From Stenotrophomonas chelatiphaga (GTDB lineage: Bacteria; Pseudomonadota; Gammaproteobacteria; Xanthomonadales; Xanthomonadaceae), in assembly GCF_001431535.1 (NCBI RefSeq), contig NZ_LDJK01000049.1, positions 1-51,729 on the forward strand: a stretch of DNA of 51,729 nucleotides. Reading direction: 5' to 3'. The notes beneath the pieces were generated by a model. The model did not search any database. It had not been told where the DNA came from and saw nothing but the letters and a program-made list of their open reading frames with translations. Below, one piece after another: positions 37,860 through 46,945 of this stretch; position 1 is the first letter of the stretch, and each line of letters starts with the position of its first letter. The translations under genes were made by a program, and so were the position numbers.

Positions 37860-37880
37860 GGCACCCTCGCGCAGGGTGCC
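37860..37880. repeat. Hairpin in the prpC-acnD gap
   Basis: GGCACCCT (37860-37867) and AGGGTGCC (37873-37880) form a perfect 8-bp stem with loop CGCGC, ten bases after the prpC stop. There is no T-run. It may stabilise the upstream mRNA or lower expression of acnD-prpF relative to prpBC. No alternative promoter is evident in the gap. Confidence 0.5.
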
Positions 37881-37983
37881 GTGCGGAGCGGGGCGGCGGT
37901 GCCGTCCCGGTTCCGTTGTGGCGTTGCAACGCCGTCCCTGCCGGTGACGCGACGCCCGGCCCGCCACTGTCCAAGAGCCAGCC

Positions 37984-40614
37984 ATGACCAGCCCCATGAT
38001 GAATGAGTCGTACCGCAAGAACCTCCCCGGCACCGCGCTGGACTATTTCGATACCCGGGCCGCGGTAGATGCGATCCAGCCCGGCGCCTATGCCACGCTG
38101 CCGTATACCTCGCGCGTGCTGGCGGAAAACCTGGTGCGCCGCTGCGACCCGGCCACCCTGCAAGCCTCGCTGCGGCAGCTGATCGAGCGCCGCCAGGACC
38201 TCGATTTCCCGTGGTTCCCGGCCCGCGTGGTGTGCCACGACATCCTCGGCCAGACCGCCCTGGTCGACCTGGCCGGCCTGCGTGACGCCATCGCCGATGC
38301 CGGCGGTGACCCGGCGCAGATCAACCCGGTGGTGCCGACCCAGCTGATCGTCGACCACTCGCTGGCGGTGGAGTATCCCGGTTTCGACAAGGCCGCCTTC
38401 GAGCGCAACCGCGCCGTGGAAGACCGTCGCAACGAAGACCGTTTCCACTTCATCAACTGGACCCGCAAGGCGTTCAAGAACGTGGACGTGATTCCGCCGG
38501 GCAACGGGATCATGCACCAGATCAACCTGGAGAAGATGTCGCCGGTGGTGCAGGTGCGTGATGGCGTGGCCTTCCCGGATACCTGCGTGGGCACCGACAG
38601 CCACACCCCGCACGTGGATGCACTGGGCGTGATCGCCATCGGCGTCGGCGGCCTGGAAGCGGAGAGCGTGATGCTCGGCCGTGCCTCGTGGATGCGCCTG
38701 CCGGACATCATCGGCGTGGAACTGACCGGCCGCCCGCAACCGGGCATCACCTGCACCGACATCGTGCTGGCGCTGACCGAGTTCCTGCGCGCGGCCAAGG
38801 TGGTCGGTGCGTGGATCGAGTTCTTCGGCGCCGGTGCCAGCGCGCTGAGCATTGGTGATCGCGCGACGATTTCCAACATGACGCCGGAGTTCGGCGCCAC
38901 CGCGGCGATGTTCTCCATCGACCAGCAGACCCTGGACTATCTGCGCCTGACCGGCCGCGAGGAACCGCAGGTGCAGCTGGTGGAAACCTATGCCAAGGCC
39001 GCCGGCCTGTGGGCCGATGACCTGGCGCAGGTGCAGTACGAGCGCGTGCTGCAGTTCGACCTGTCCAGCGTGGTGCGCAACATGGCCGGCCCGTCCAATC
39101 CGCACAAGCGCGTGGCCACCAGTGAACTGGCCGCGCGCGGCATCGCCGACGAGGCCAAGCTGGCCTCCGGCAAGCTCGAGCAGGCCGGTGGGCTGATGCC
39201 CGATGGCGCGGTGATCATCGCCGCCATCACCAGCTGCACCAACACCAGCAACCCGCGCAACGTGATTGGTGCGGCGCTGCTGGCGCGCAATGCCAACCGC
39301 GCCGGGCTGACCCGCAAGCCGTGGGTGAAGAGTTCGCTGGCGCCGGGTTCCAAGGCGGTGCAGCTGTACCTGGAAGAGGCCGGACTGCTGGGCGAACTGG
39401 AGCAGCTGGGCTTCGGCATCGTCGGCTTCGCCTGCACCACCTGCAACGGCATGAGCGGCGCGCTGGACCCGGTGATCCAGCAGGAGATCATCGACCGTGA
39501 CCTGTATGCCACCGCGGTGCTGTCGGGCAACCGCAACTTCGATGGCCGCATCCATCCCTACGCCAAGCAGGCGTTCCTGGCATCGCCGGCGCTGGTGGTG
39601 GCCTATGCGATCGCCGGCACGGTGCGGTTCGATATCGAAAAGGATGCGCTGGGCGTCGACGCGCAGGGCAATTCGATCACCCTGAAGGACCTGTGGCCGA
39701 GCGACGAAGAGATCGATGCGGTGGTCAAGGCCAGCGTGAAGCCGGAACAGTTCCGCAAGGTCTACGACCCGATGTTCACATTCACGGTGGAGCACGGCGC
39801 GCCGATCAGCCCGCTGTACGCATGGCGTCCGCAGAGCACCTACATCCGCCGCCCGCCCTACTGGGAGGGTGCGCTGGCCGGTGCCCGCACCCTCAGCGGC
39901 ATGCGTCCGCTGGCCGTGCTGGGCGACAACATCACCACCGACCATCTGTCGCCGTCCAATGCGATCCTGGCCAGCAGCGCTGCCGGTGAGTACCTGGCGC
40001 AGATGGGCCTGCCGGAAGAGGACTTCAATTCCTATGCCACGCACCGCGGCGACCACCTCACTGCGCAGCGCGCCACGTTCGCCAACCCGAAGCTGATCAA
40101 TGAGATGGCGGTGGTGGACGGGGTGGTGAAGCAGGGTTCGCTGGCCCGCGTGGAACCGGAAGGCCAGGTGCTGCGCATGTGGGAAGCGATCGAGACCTAC
40201 ATGCTGCGCCGGCAGCCGCTGATCATCATCGCCGGTGCCGACTACGGCCAGGGCAGTTCGCGCGACTGGGCGGCCAAGGGCGTGCGCCTGGCCGGTGTGG
40301 AAGCGATCGCCGCCGAAGGCTTCGAACGCATCCACCGCACCAACCTGATCGGCATGGGCGTGCTGCCGCTGGAGTTCAAGCCGGGCGTGACCCGCCTGAC
40401 GCTGGGCATCGACGGTACCGAAACCTTCGACGTGACCGGTGCGCGGCTGCCGCGTGCGGAGCTGACCCTGGTCATCCATCGCCGCGACGGCAGCCAGTTG
40501 ATGGTGCCGGTCACCTGCCGGCTGGATACCGCCGAAGAGGTGTCCATCTACGAGGCCGGCGGCGTGCTGCAGCGCTTTGCGCAGGACTTCCTGGAAGCGT
40601 CGCAGGTTGCATGA
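37984..40614 (+). CDS. acnD: Fe/S-dependent 2-methylisocitrate dehydratase AcnD
   Basis: AcnD is the aconitase-like enzyme that dehydrates 2-methylcitrate to 2-methyl-trans-aconitate in operons lacking prpD. The 876 residues carry aconitase signatures: DTCVGTDSHTPHVDALGVIAIGVGGLEAE, the 4Fe-4S ligands in ITSCTNTSNPRN and GFACTTCNGMSG, and the C-terminal swivel domain with GADYGQGSSRDWAAKG and ERIHRTNLIGMGVLPLEF. The N terminus MNESYRKNLPGTALDYFDTRAAVDAIQPG is characteristic of AcnD. The start is 37984 or the nearby in-frame ATG at 37996 or 37999. It is followed 34 bp later by prpF, its known partner. Confidence 0.96.
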   Translation: MTSPMMNESYRKNLPGTALDYFDTRAAVDAIQPGAYATLPYTSRVLAENLVRRCDPATLQASLRQLIERRQDLDFPWFPARVVCHDILGQTALVDLAGLRDAIADAGGDPAQINPVVPTQLIVDHSLAVEYPGFDKAAFERNRAVEDRRNEDRFHFINWTRKAFKNVDVIPPGNGIMHQINLEKMSPVVQVRDGVAFPDTCVGTDSHTPHVDALGVIAIGVGGLEAESVMLGRASWMRLPDIIGVELTGRPQPGITCTDIVLALTEFLRAAKVVGAWIEFFGAGASALSIGDRATISNMTPEFGATAAMFSIDQQTLDYLRLTGREEPQVQLVETYAKAAGLWADDLAQVQYERVLQFDLSSVVRNMAGPSNPHKRVATSELAARGIADEAKLASGKLEQAGGLMPDGAVIIAAITSCTNTSNPRNVIGAALLARNANRAGLTRKPWVKSSLAPGSKAVQLYLEEAGLLGELEQLGFGIVGFACTTCNGMSGALDPVIQQEIIDRDLYATAVLSGNRNFDGRIHPYAKQAFLASPALVVAYAIAGTVRFDIEKDALGVDAQGNSITLKDLWPSDEEIDAVVKASVKPEQFRKVYDPMFTFTVEHGAPISPLYAWRPQSTYIRRPPYWEGALAGARTLSGMRPLAVLGDNITTDHLSPSNAILASSAAGEYLAQMGLPEEDFNSYATHRGDHLTAQRATFANPKLINEMAVVDGVVKQGSLARVEPEGQVLRMWEAIETYMLRRQPLIIIAGADYGQGSSRDWAAKGVRLAGVEAIAAEGFERIHRTNLIGMGVLPLEFKPGVTRLTLGIDGTETFDVTGARLPRAELTLVIHRRDGSQLMVPVTCRLDTAEEVSIYEAGGVLQRFAQDFLEASQVA

Positions 40615-40648
40615 CGATCTCGCCGACCTTCCTCCTTGGACTGATCCC

Positions 40649-41833
40649 ATGACCTTTCTTCCGCAGCTCCGCATTCCCGCCACCTACCTGCGTGGTGGCA
40701 CCAGCAAGGGCGTGTTCTTCCGCCTGCAGGATCTTCCGCCCGCCGCGCAGGTTCCCGGGCCGGCGCGCGATGCGCTGCTGATGCGGGTGATCGGATCGCC
40801 CGATCCGTATGCCAAGCACACCGATGGCATGGGCGGGGCAACGTCGAGTACCAGCAAGTGCGTGATCATTTCCGCGGCGTCGGTCCCCGATCACGATGTC
40901 GATTACCTGTATGGCCAGGTGTCGATCGATACCGCCTTCGTCGACTGGAGCGGCAACTGCGGCAACCTGAGCACGGCGGTCGGCCCCTTCGCCATCAGCA
41001 ATGGCTTGATCGACCCGGCGCGGGTGCCGCGCGATGGGCTGTGCAGCGTGCGCATCTGGCAGGCCAACATCGGCAAGACCATCATTGCCCACGTGCCGAT
41101 GCGCGATGGCCAGGTGCAGGAAATGGGCGATTTCGAGCTGGACGGGGTGACCTTCCCGGCGGCGGAAATCCAGCTGGAATTCCTCGACCCGTCCGATGAC
41201 CAGGACGGCGGGGCGATGTTCCCGACCGGCAACGTGGTTGATGACCTGGAGGTCCCCGGCGTGGGCACCTTCAAGGTGACGATGATCACTGCCGGGATTC
41301 CGACCATCTTCCTCAACGCCGCCGACCTGGGCTACACCGGCACCGAACTGCAGCCGGCCATCAACGAAGACCGCGCGGCGCTGGAGCGCTTCGAGGCGAT
41401 CCGCGCGCACGGCGCGGTGCGCATGGGACTGATCGAGCGCATCGAGCAGGCGGCCACGCGCCAGCACACCCCCAAGGTGGCGTTCTTGGCGCCGGCGCAG
41501 GACTTTGTTTCTTCCAGTGGCAAGGCGATTGCCGCCGCGTCGATCGACCTGCATGCGCGGGCGCTGTCGATGGGCAAGCTGCATCACGCGATGATGGGCA
41601 CCGCCGCAGTCGCCATCGGCACGGCCGCGGCGATTCCGGGCACCCTGGTCAATCTGGCAGCGGGCGGCGGGGCGCGCACGTCGGTCGTGTTCGGTCATCC
41701 TTCGGGCACGCTGCGGGTCGGCGCCGAGGCGGCGCAGGCGGACGGGCAATGGACGGTGACCAAGGCGATCATGAGCCGCAGCGCCCGGGTGCTGATGGAA
41801 GGCGCCGTCCGCGTCCCGGCCGATACCTTTTGA
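40649..41833 (+). CDS. prpF: 2-methylaconitate isomerase / AcnD-accessory protein PrpF
   Basis: PrpF isomerises the trans-aconitate product of AcnD to the cis form used by aconitase, completing the acnD-type methylcitrate cycle. The 394 residues show ATYLRGGTSKGVFF, DGMGGATSSTSKCVIIS, DWSGNCGNLSTAVGPFAI (the diaminopimelate-epimerase-like fold with the conserved Cys), FKVTMITAGIPTIFLNAADLGYTGTELQPAIN and the C-terminal KAIMSRSARVLMEGAVRVP. The Met at 40649 (MTFLPQLRIPATYL) is the family start. The TGA stop (41831-41833) is the first codon of a duplicated 22-bp SMAG-head segment, so the repeat abuts the gene end exactly. Confidence 0.95.
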   Translation: MTFLPQLRIPATYLRGGTSKGVFFRLQDLPPAAQVPGPARDALLMRVIGSPDPYAKHTDGMGGATSSTSKCVIISAASVPDHDVDYLYGQVSIDTAFVDWSGNCGNLSTAVGPFAISNGLIDPARVPRDGLCSVRIWQANIGKTIIAHVPMRDGQVQEMGDFELDGVTFPAAEIQLEFLDPSDDQDGGAMFPTGNVVDDLEVPGVGTFKVTMITAGIPTIFLNAADLGYTGTELQPAINEDRAALERFEAIRAHGAVRMGLIERIEQAATRQHTPKVAFLAPAQDFVSSSGKAIAAASIDLHARALSMGKLHHAMMGTAAVAIGTAAAIPGTLVNLAAGGGARTSVVFGHPSGTLRVGAEAAQADGQWTVTKAIMSRSARVLMEGAVRVPADTF

Positions 41834-41922
41834 ACCGGTACTGACGGCCGCTTGAACCGGTAGTGACGGCCGCTGGCCGTCAGCCTGGCGCCGGATGACG
41901 GCCAGCGGCCGTCACTACCGGT
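41831..41922. repeat. SMAG dimer preceded by a 22-bp partial duplication
   Basis: A perfect 27-bp inverted pair, 41856-41882 and 41896-41922, is made of ACCGGTAGTGACGGCCGCTG and its complement with GTAG at the outer ends. Each arm contains an internal hairpin TGACGGCC/GGCCGTCA. A 22-bp segment beginning TGAACCGGTA occurs twice in tandem (41831-41852 and 41853-41874), differing only where GTAG is GTAC in the first copy. The first copy includes the prpF stop codon. Confidence 0.9.
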
Positions 41923-41964
41923 GCGCGCGGGGCATAATGCACGCCTTGTTCAAGGAGTGACGAC

Positions 41965-44900
41965 ATGACCGGTCCGCAGCGGCTTCGGAAGTGGGGATGG
42001 GCGGCAGCCCTGATGGCAGGAAGCCTGCTGGCCGGCATCACCGGCTGCAACCGCAACGACAGCGGGCAGTTGCCCGCCGCCAGCGGCGAGGCGATCACCG
42101 CCAAGGCCGAGCAGGTGACCGAGTTCACCCTGCTGCGCGCCTACCCGGACCAGAAGAACGATGGCCTGTCGCTGGCGCTGGAGTTCTCGCGCCCGCTGGT
42201 CGGCACCCAGGACTTCGACGCGCTGGTGCGCTTCGAGGAAAAGGTCGGCACCGATGACAGCAGCTGGACCCTGTCCGACGACGGCAAGACCCTGCGCTAC
42301 CCGTTCGTGGAAGCCGCCAAGGAATACTCGCTGGTGGTGTCGGCCGACCTGTTGGCCGCCGACGGCAGCAGGCTGGGCAAGGAACTGCGGCAGAAGGTGT
42401 TCAGCGGCGAACTGACCCCGGTGGCCGGCTTCGCCTCGCAGGGCAGCGTGCTGCCGGCGCGCGACAGCCGCGGCCTGCCGGTGGTGTCGGTCAACGTGCC
42501 GGAAGTCGACGTGGAGTTCCTGCGCGTGCGCGAGAAGGAACTGCCGACGTTCTTCAGCCAGTACCAGCGCGGCGGCCGCCGCGGCAGCTGGGAACTGGAC
42601 AGCGACTACAGCGAACGCACGCCGATCAGCCGCCTGGCCGAACCGGTCTACGTCAACCGCTTCATCCTGGGCGGCAAGCAGAACGAGCGCGTGCTGACCT
42701 ACCTGCCGACCCAGGACATCAAGGAACTGCAGGAGCCCGGACTGTACTTCGCCGTGCTCAAGCGCACCGGTGCCTTCGATGGTGAGTTCGATACCGCGTT
42801 CTTCAGTGTCAGCGACATCGGCCTGCATACCCGCGCGTACAAGGACAAGCTGTTCGTCCACACCGCCTCGCTGAAGGACGGCGCGCCGCTGAAGAAGGTG
42901 GACGTGCGCGTGCTGGACGGCAAGGGCGAAGTGGTCCTGCGCGGCAGCACCGACGGCAACGGCAACGCGCTGCTGGATTACACCCTGGATGCCAGCCACG
43001 TGCTGGTCGCCGGCAGCGGCAAGGACACCAGCTTCCTGCCGTTCAACCAGCCCGCGCTGGACCTGAGCGAGTTCGCGGTGGCCGGGCGCGACAACGCCTG
43101 GTTCGATGTGTTCGCCTGGTCCGGGCGCGACCTGTACCGTCCCGGCGAGACCGTGCGCCTGTCCGCGCTGCTGCGCGACAACGATGGCAAGCCGGTCGCA
43201 CCGGGCAAGGATGCCAAGGCACGCCAGCCGGTGTTCCTGCGGCTGAAGCAGCCCGATGGCAAGATCTTCCGCGAGACCCAGCTGCAGCCCGGCGAACAGG
43301 GCTACTTCAATTTCGAACAGCTGATCCCTGCCGATGCGCCGACCGGCCGCTGGCAGGTCGAGTTCCGTACCGATCCGGCCAGCAAGGAAGCGATCCAGGG
43401 CATGACCCTGCGCATCGAAGAATTCCTGCCGGAGCGGATGAAGCTGGACCTGGACAGCGCACAGAAGAGCCTCAAGCCTGGTGATGCGCTGCGGCTGCAG
43501 GCCAACGGTGCCTATCTGTATGGCGCACCGGCCGACGGCAATCGCTTCACCGCGCGCCTGGCGGTGGCGGTGGAACAGACGCCGGTGGAAGGCCTGCCGG
43601 GTTACTTCTTCGGCGACCCGACGGTGAGCCTGCCGCGCGAAGCCAAGGACGTGGTGGACACCACGCTGCCCGCCGATGGCATGCTGAAGCAGGATGTGGA
43701 CCTGCCGGAAGAAGCCGCCAAGGCCAAGACCCCGGTGGCGGTGGTGTTGTCGGGCAGCCTGTATGAAACCGGTGGACGCACCGTCAACCGCACCCTCAAG
43801 CGGGTGATGTGGCCGGCCGCGGCGCTGGTCGGCGTGCGCCCGCTGTTCAACCCGGACGACGGCGCCGATGCCAATGGCACTGCGCGCTTCGAACTGATGC
43901 GCGTGGATGCGGCCGGCAAGCCGCAGCCCGCCAAGGGTCTGAAAGTGACCCTGGTGCGCGAGCTCCGTGATTACCACTGGGCGTTCAACGACAATCGCTG
44001 GGACTACGATTTCACCCGCCGCTTCGAGAACAAGGACACCCGTACCGTCGATGCCGGCACCAGCGCGGTGGCCTTCGACGTGCCGGTGGAGTGGGGCGAA
44101 TACCGGGTGGACGTGTTCGATCCGGCCACCGGACTGACCAGCCGCTATCCGTTCCGCGCAGGCTGGAGCTGGGGCGACGACAACCGTGGCCTGGATGCAC
44201 GCCCGGACAAGGTCAAGCTGGGCCTGGACAAGACCGGCTACAAGGCCGGCGACACGCTGGAAGTGACGGTGACGCCGCCGCATGCAGGGCGTGGCCTGCT
44301 GATGGTGGAAACCGATCGCATGATCTACGTGCAGGACATCGACGCCAAGCCGGGGAGCACCTTCAGGATTCCGGTCACCGCCGACTGGGAGCGCCACGAT
44401 GTGTACATCACCGCGCTGGTATTCCGTGGCGGCAGCGCACCGAGCAAGGTGACCCCGGCACGCGCGGTGGGCGTGGTGCACGTGCCGATGGACCGCAAGG
44501 CGCGCACGGTCGCGGTGGGACTGGTGGCGCCGAAGCAGATGCGTCCGGAGCAGGACCTGCCGGTCACCGTGAGCGTGCCGCAGCTGGCCGGCAAGGTCGC
44601 GCACGTGACCGTGTCCGCGGTGGACGTGGGCATCCTCAACATCACCCGCTTCCCGGTGCCCGATGCGGCGGCGCATTTCTTCGCGCAGCGCCGGCTGGGC
44701 ATCGATGCCTATGACATCTACAGCCGCGTCATCGAAAGCTTCGACGGAAGCAGCGGCAAGCTGAAATTCGGCGGCGACATGGCGCTGGCGGCGTTGCCGC
44801 AGGCCAAGCGGCCGACGGCGCGGGTGCAGACCGTGGACCTGTTCACCGGGCCGGTGAAGCTGGATGCCAAGGGCAATGCCCGGGTCCGCCTGAAGGTGCC

Positions 44901-46899
44901 GGATTTCAACGGCACGCTGCGGGTGTCGGCGCTGGTGTATGCCGATGAAAGCTATGGCAAGCGCGATGTGGAGACCGTGGTGCGCGCCCCGCTGCTGGCC
45001 GAAGCCAGCATGCCGCGCGTGCTGGCCCCGGGCGACCGCAGCACGGTCACCCTGGACGTGCAGAACTTCACCGGCAAGCCCGGCCAGTTCAACGTGCGGG
45101 TGGAAACCGAAGGCCCGCTGAGCCTGGCCGAGGGCACGCGCAGCGTCCAGCTGGCGGCCGATGCCAAGAGCACGCTCAGCTTCCCGCTGAGTGCGCGCGA
45201 AGGGCACAGCGTGGCCAAGGTGCGGGTGCGGGTGGACGGCAACGGCTTCAAGGCCGATCGCCGCTACGACCTGCCGGTACGTGCGGCCTGGCCGCAGGTG
45301 CTGCGTTCGCAGGTGCGCACGCTGGATCCGCTGGCTGCGGTCAGCCTGGATGGCAGCCTGATGGACGGCCTGATGCCGGAATCGGTGACCGCGCGCCTGC
45401 TGGTCAGCCCGCTGCCGCCGATCCCCTTCGCCAGTGCCCTGCAGGGGGCGCTGAACTATCCGTACGGCTGTGCCGAACAGACCACCAGCAAGGGCTACGC
45501 CGCGCTGATCCTGGACCAGGCCACGTCGACGATGCTCGGTGCCGACGGACTGGACGCCAAGGTGCGCCGCGAGCGCATGGAAGGCGCCTTCGGTCGCCTG
45601 GCCTCGATGCAGGTGGCCAACGGCAACTTCTCCATGTGGGGCGACGACGGCTACGTCAATCCGTGGCTGACGCCGTACATCACCGAGTTCCTGCTGGATG
45701 CCCGCGATGCCGGTTTCGCCGTACCCGAAAACGTGCTGCAGAAGGCATTGAACCGGCTCAGCGAGGACCTGCTGTCCGGCGGCAATCAGTTCTACGGCCA
45801 GGATCGCCGTGACAACCTGAAGTTCGCCAACCAGGCCTACTCCGGCTACGTGCTGGCGCGGGTCAACCGCGCGCCGTTGGGCACCCTGCGCACGTTGTAT
45901 GACAACGAACGGGCCAAGGCCATCGGTGGCCTGCCGCTGGTGCACCTGGGCGTGGCGTTGTCGCTGCAGGGTGACCGCAAGCGCGGTGAGGCGGCCATCG
46001 CGGCCGGCTTCGCCAAGCCGAGCAGCGAACGGCCGTCGTACTTCGGTGACTACGGCAGCGCGATCCGCGATGACGCGCTGATGATCGCGCTGACCCACGA
46101 GCACAACCTGGCCAAGCCGGCCTGGGATGCGCGTTCGGTGGACCTCGGGCGTGAGCTGGATAGCCGCCGCAACCGTGGCTGGATGTGGCTGAGCACCCAG
46201 GAACAGGTGGCCATCGCCCGCCTGGGCAAGGCGCTGGCCGCGAACCAGAAGAAACTGGTGGCCGGTGAGCTGGTGATCGGTGCGCAGACCGAAAGCATCG
46301 GGGAGCGTCGCCTGTTCGGCCGCGGTTTCGATGCCGCGCAGCTGCTCAGTGGCGTGCGCTTTGCGCCCACCGGCGAGCCGCCGATGTTCGCCAGCATCGA
46401 CGTGGCGGGTATTCCGCGCACCGCGCCGGCGCCGGACAACAGCGTGATCGGCGTGGAGCGCAGCTGGTTCGGCACCGACGGCAAGCCGTGGACGCCGCGT
46501 CCGTTGAAGGAAGGCGAGGCACTGATCGTGCGCGTCACCGTCACCCCGGACAGCAGCATGCCCGATGCCCTGCTGACCGACCTGCTGCCGGCCGGGCTGG
46601 AGATCGAGAATTTCAACCTCGGTGATGCCAAGCAGTGGGCCGACGTGGTGGTGGACGGCATCGGCATCAGCGCACGCGGTGATGCGGCCGACGTCAAGCA
46701 CGAGGAGTTCCGCGATGACCGCTACGTGGCGGCACTGAACCTGTCGCGTGGCAGCAAGGCGACGCTGTTCTACCTGGTGCGCGCGGTCACTCCGGGCACC
46801 TACACGGTGCCGCCGTCGCTGGTTGAAGACATGTACCGACCGCAGCTGCGCGGTGTCGGCCGCAGCAACCCGAGCACGATCACGGTGGTGCAACCGTGA
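41965..46899 (+). CDS. Bacterial alpha-2-macroglobulin lipoprotein (YfhM type)
   Basis: The 1644-residue periplasmic protease trap has a lipoprotein signal peptide with lipobox ITGC and acylated Cys28. An N-terminal region and stacked MG domains follow, with the bait region between. The thioester motif CAEQ is intact (Cys1169 to Gln1172 in NYPYGCAEQTTSKGYAA), as required for covalent capture of attacking proteases. The terpenoid-cyclase-like thioester domain follows (VNPWLTPYITEFLLDARDAG, NRGWMWLSTQEQVAIARL), and the receptor-like C-terminal domain ends RAVTPGTYTVPPSLVEDMYRPQLRG. Length and motifs match E. coli YfhM (1653). It is followed after 46 bp by pbpC, the conserved partner thought to repair the wall after attack. 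Confidence 0.95.
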   Translation: MTGPQRLRKWGWAAALMAGSLLAGITGCNRNDSGQLPAASGEAITAKAEQVTEFTLLRAYPDQKNDGLSLALEFSRPLVGTQDFDALVRFEEKVGTDDSSWTLSDDGKTLRYPFVEAAKEYSLVVSADLLAADGSRLGKELRQKVFSGELTPVAGFASQGSVLPARDSRGLPVVSVNVPEVDVEFLRVREKELPTFFSQYQRGGRRGSWELDSDYSERTPISRLAEPVYVNRFILGGKQNERVLTYLPTQDIKELQEPGLYFAVLKRTGAFDGEFDTAFFSVSDIGLHTRAYKDKLFVHTASLKDGAPLKKVDVRVLDGKGEVVLRGSTDGNGNALLDYTLDASHVLVAGSGKDTSFLPFNQPALDLSEFAVAGRDNAWFDVFAWSGRDLYRPGETVRLSALLRDNDGKPVAPGKDAKARQPVFLRLKQPDGKIFRETQLQPGEQGYFNFEQLIPADAPTGRWQVEFRTDPASKEAIQGMTLRIEEFLPERMKLDLDSAQKSLKPGDALRLQANGAYLYGAPADGNRFTARLAVAVEQTPVEGLPGYFFGDPTVSLPREAKDVVDTTLPADGMLKQDVDLPEEAAKAKTPVAVVLSGSLYETGGRTVNRTLKRVMWPAAALVGVRPLFNPDDGADANGTARFELMRVDAAGKPQPAKGLKVTLVRELRDYHWAFNDNRWDYDFTRRFENKDTRTVDAGTSAVAFDVPVEWGEYRVDVFDPATGLTSRYPFRAGWSWGDDNRGLDARPDKVKLGLDKTGYKAGDTLEVTVTPPHAGRGLLMVETDRMIYVQDIDAKPGSTFRIPVTADWERHDVYITALVFRGGSAPSKVTPARAVGVVHVPMDRKARTVAVGLVAPKQMRPEQDLPVTVSVPQLAGKVAHVTVSAVDVGILNITRFPVPDAAAHFFAQRRLGIDAYDIYSRVIESFDGSSGKLKFGGDMALAALPQAKRPTARVQTVDLFTGPVKLDAKGNARVRLKVPDFNGTLRVSALVYADESYGKRDVETVVRAPLLAEASMPRVLAPGDRSTVTLDVQNFTGKPGQFNVRVETEGPLSLAEGTRSVQLAADAKSTLSFPLSAREGHSVAKVRVRVDGNGFKADRRYDLPVRAAWPQVLRSQVRTLDPLAAVSLDGSLMDGLMPESVTARLLVSPLPPIPFASALQGALNYPYGCAEQTTSKGYAALILDQATSTMLGADGLDAKVRRERMEGAFGRLASMQVANGNFSMWGDDGYVNPWLTPYITEFLLDARDAGFAVPENVLQKALNRLSEDLLSGGNQFYGQDRRDNLKFANQAYSGYVLARVNRAPLGTLRTLYDNERAKAIGGLPLVHLGVALSLQGDRKRGEAAIAAGFAKPSSERPSYFGDYGSAIRDDALMIALTHEHNLAKPAWDARSVDLGRELDSRRNRGWMWLSTQEQVAIARLGKALAANQKKLVAGELVIGAQTESIGERRLFGRGFDAAQLLSGVRFAPTGEPPMFASIDVAGIPRTAPAPDNSVIGVERSWFGTDGKPWTPRPLKEGEALIVRVTVTPDSSMPDALLTDLLPAGLEIENFNLGDAKQWADVVVDGIGISARGDAADVKHEEFRDDRYVAALNLSRGSKATLFYLVRAVTPGTYTVPPSLVEDMYRPQLRGVGRSNPSTITVVQP

Positions 46900-46945
46900 G
46901 CCGGCGGGCGGGCCGCCACGCTGCGGCCTGCCCACGGGGCCGCCG

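Noticed and set aside
37798..40683. A 961-codon open frame antisense to acnD
   Set aside because: Same shadow effect. The plus-strand acnD has intact aconitase signatures, the antisense translation has none.
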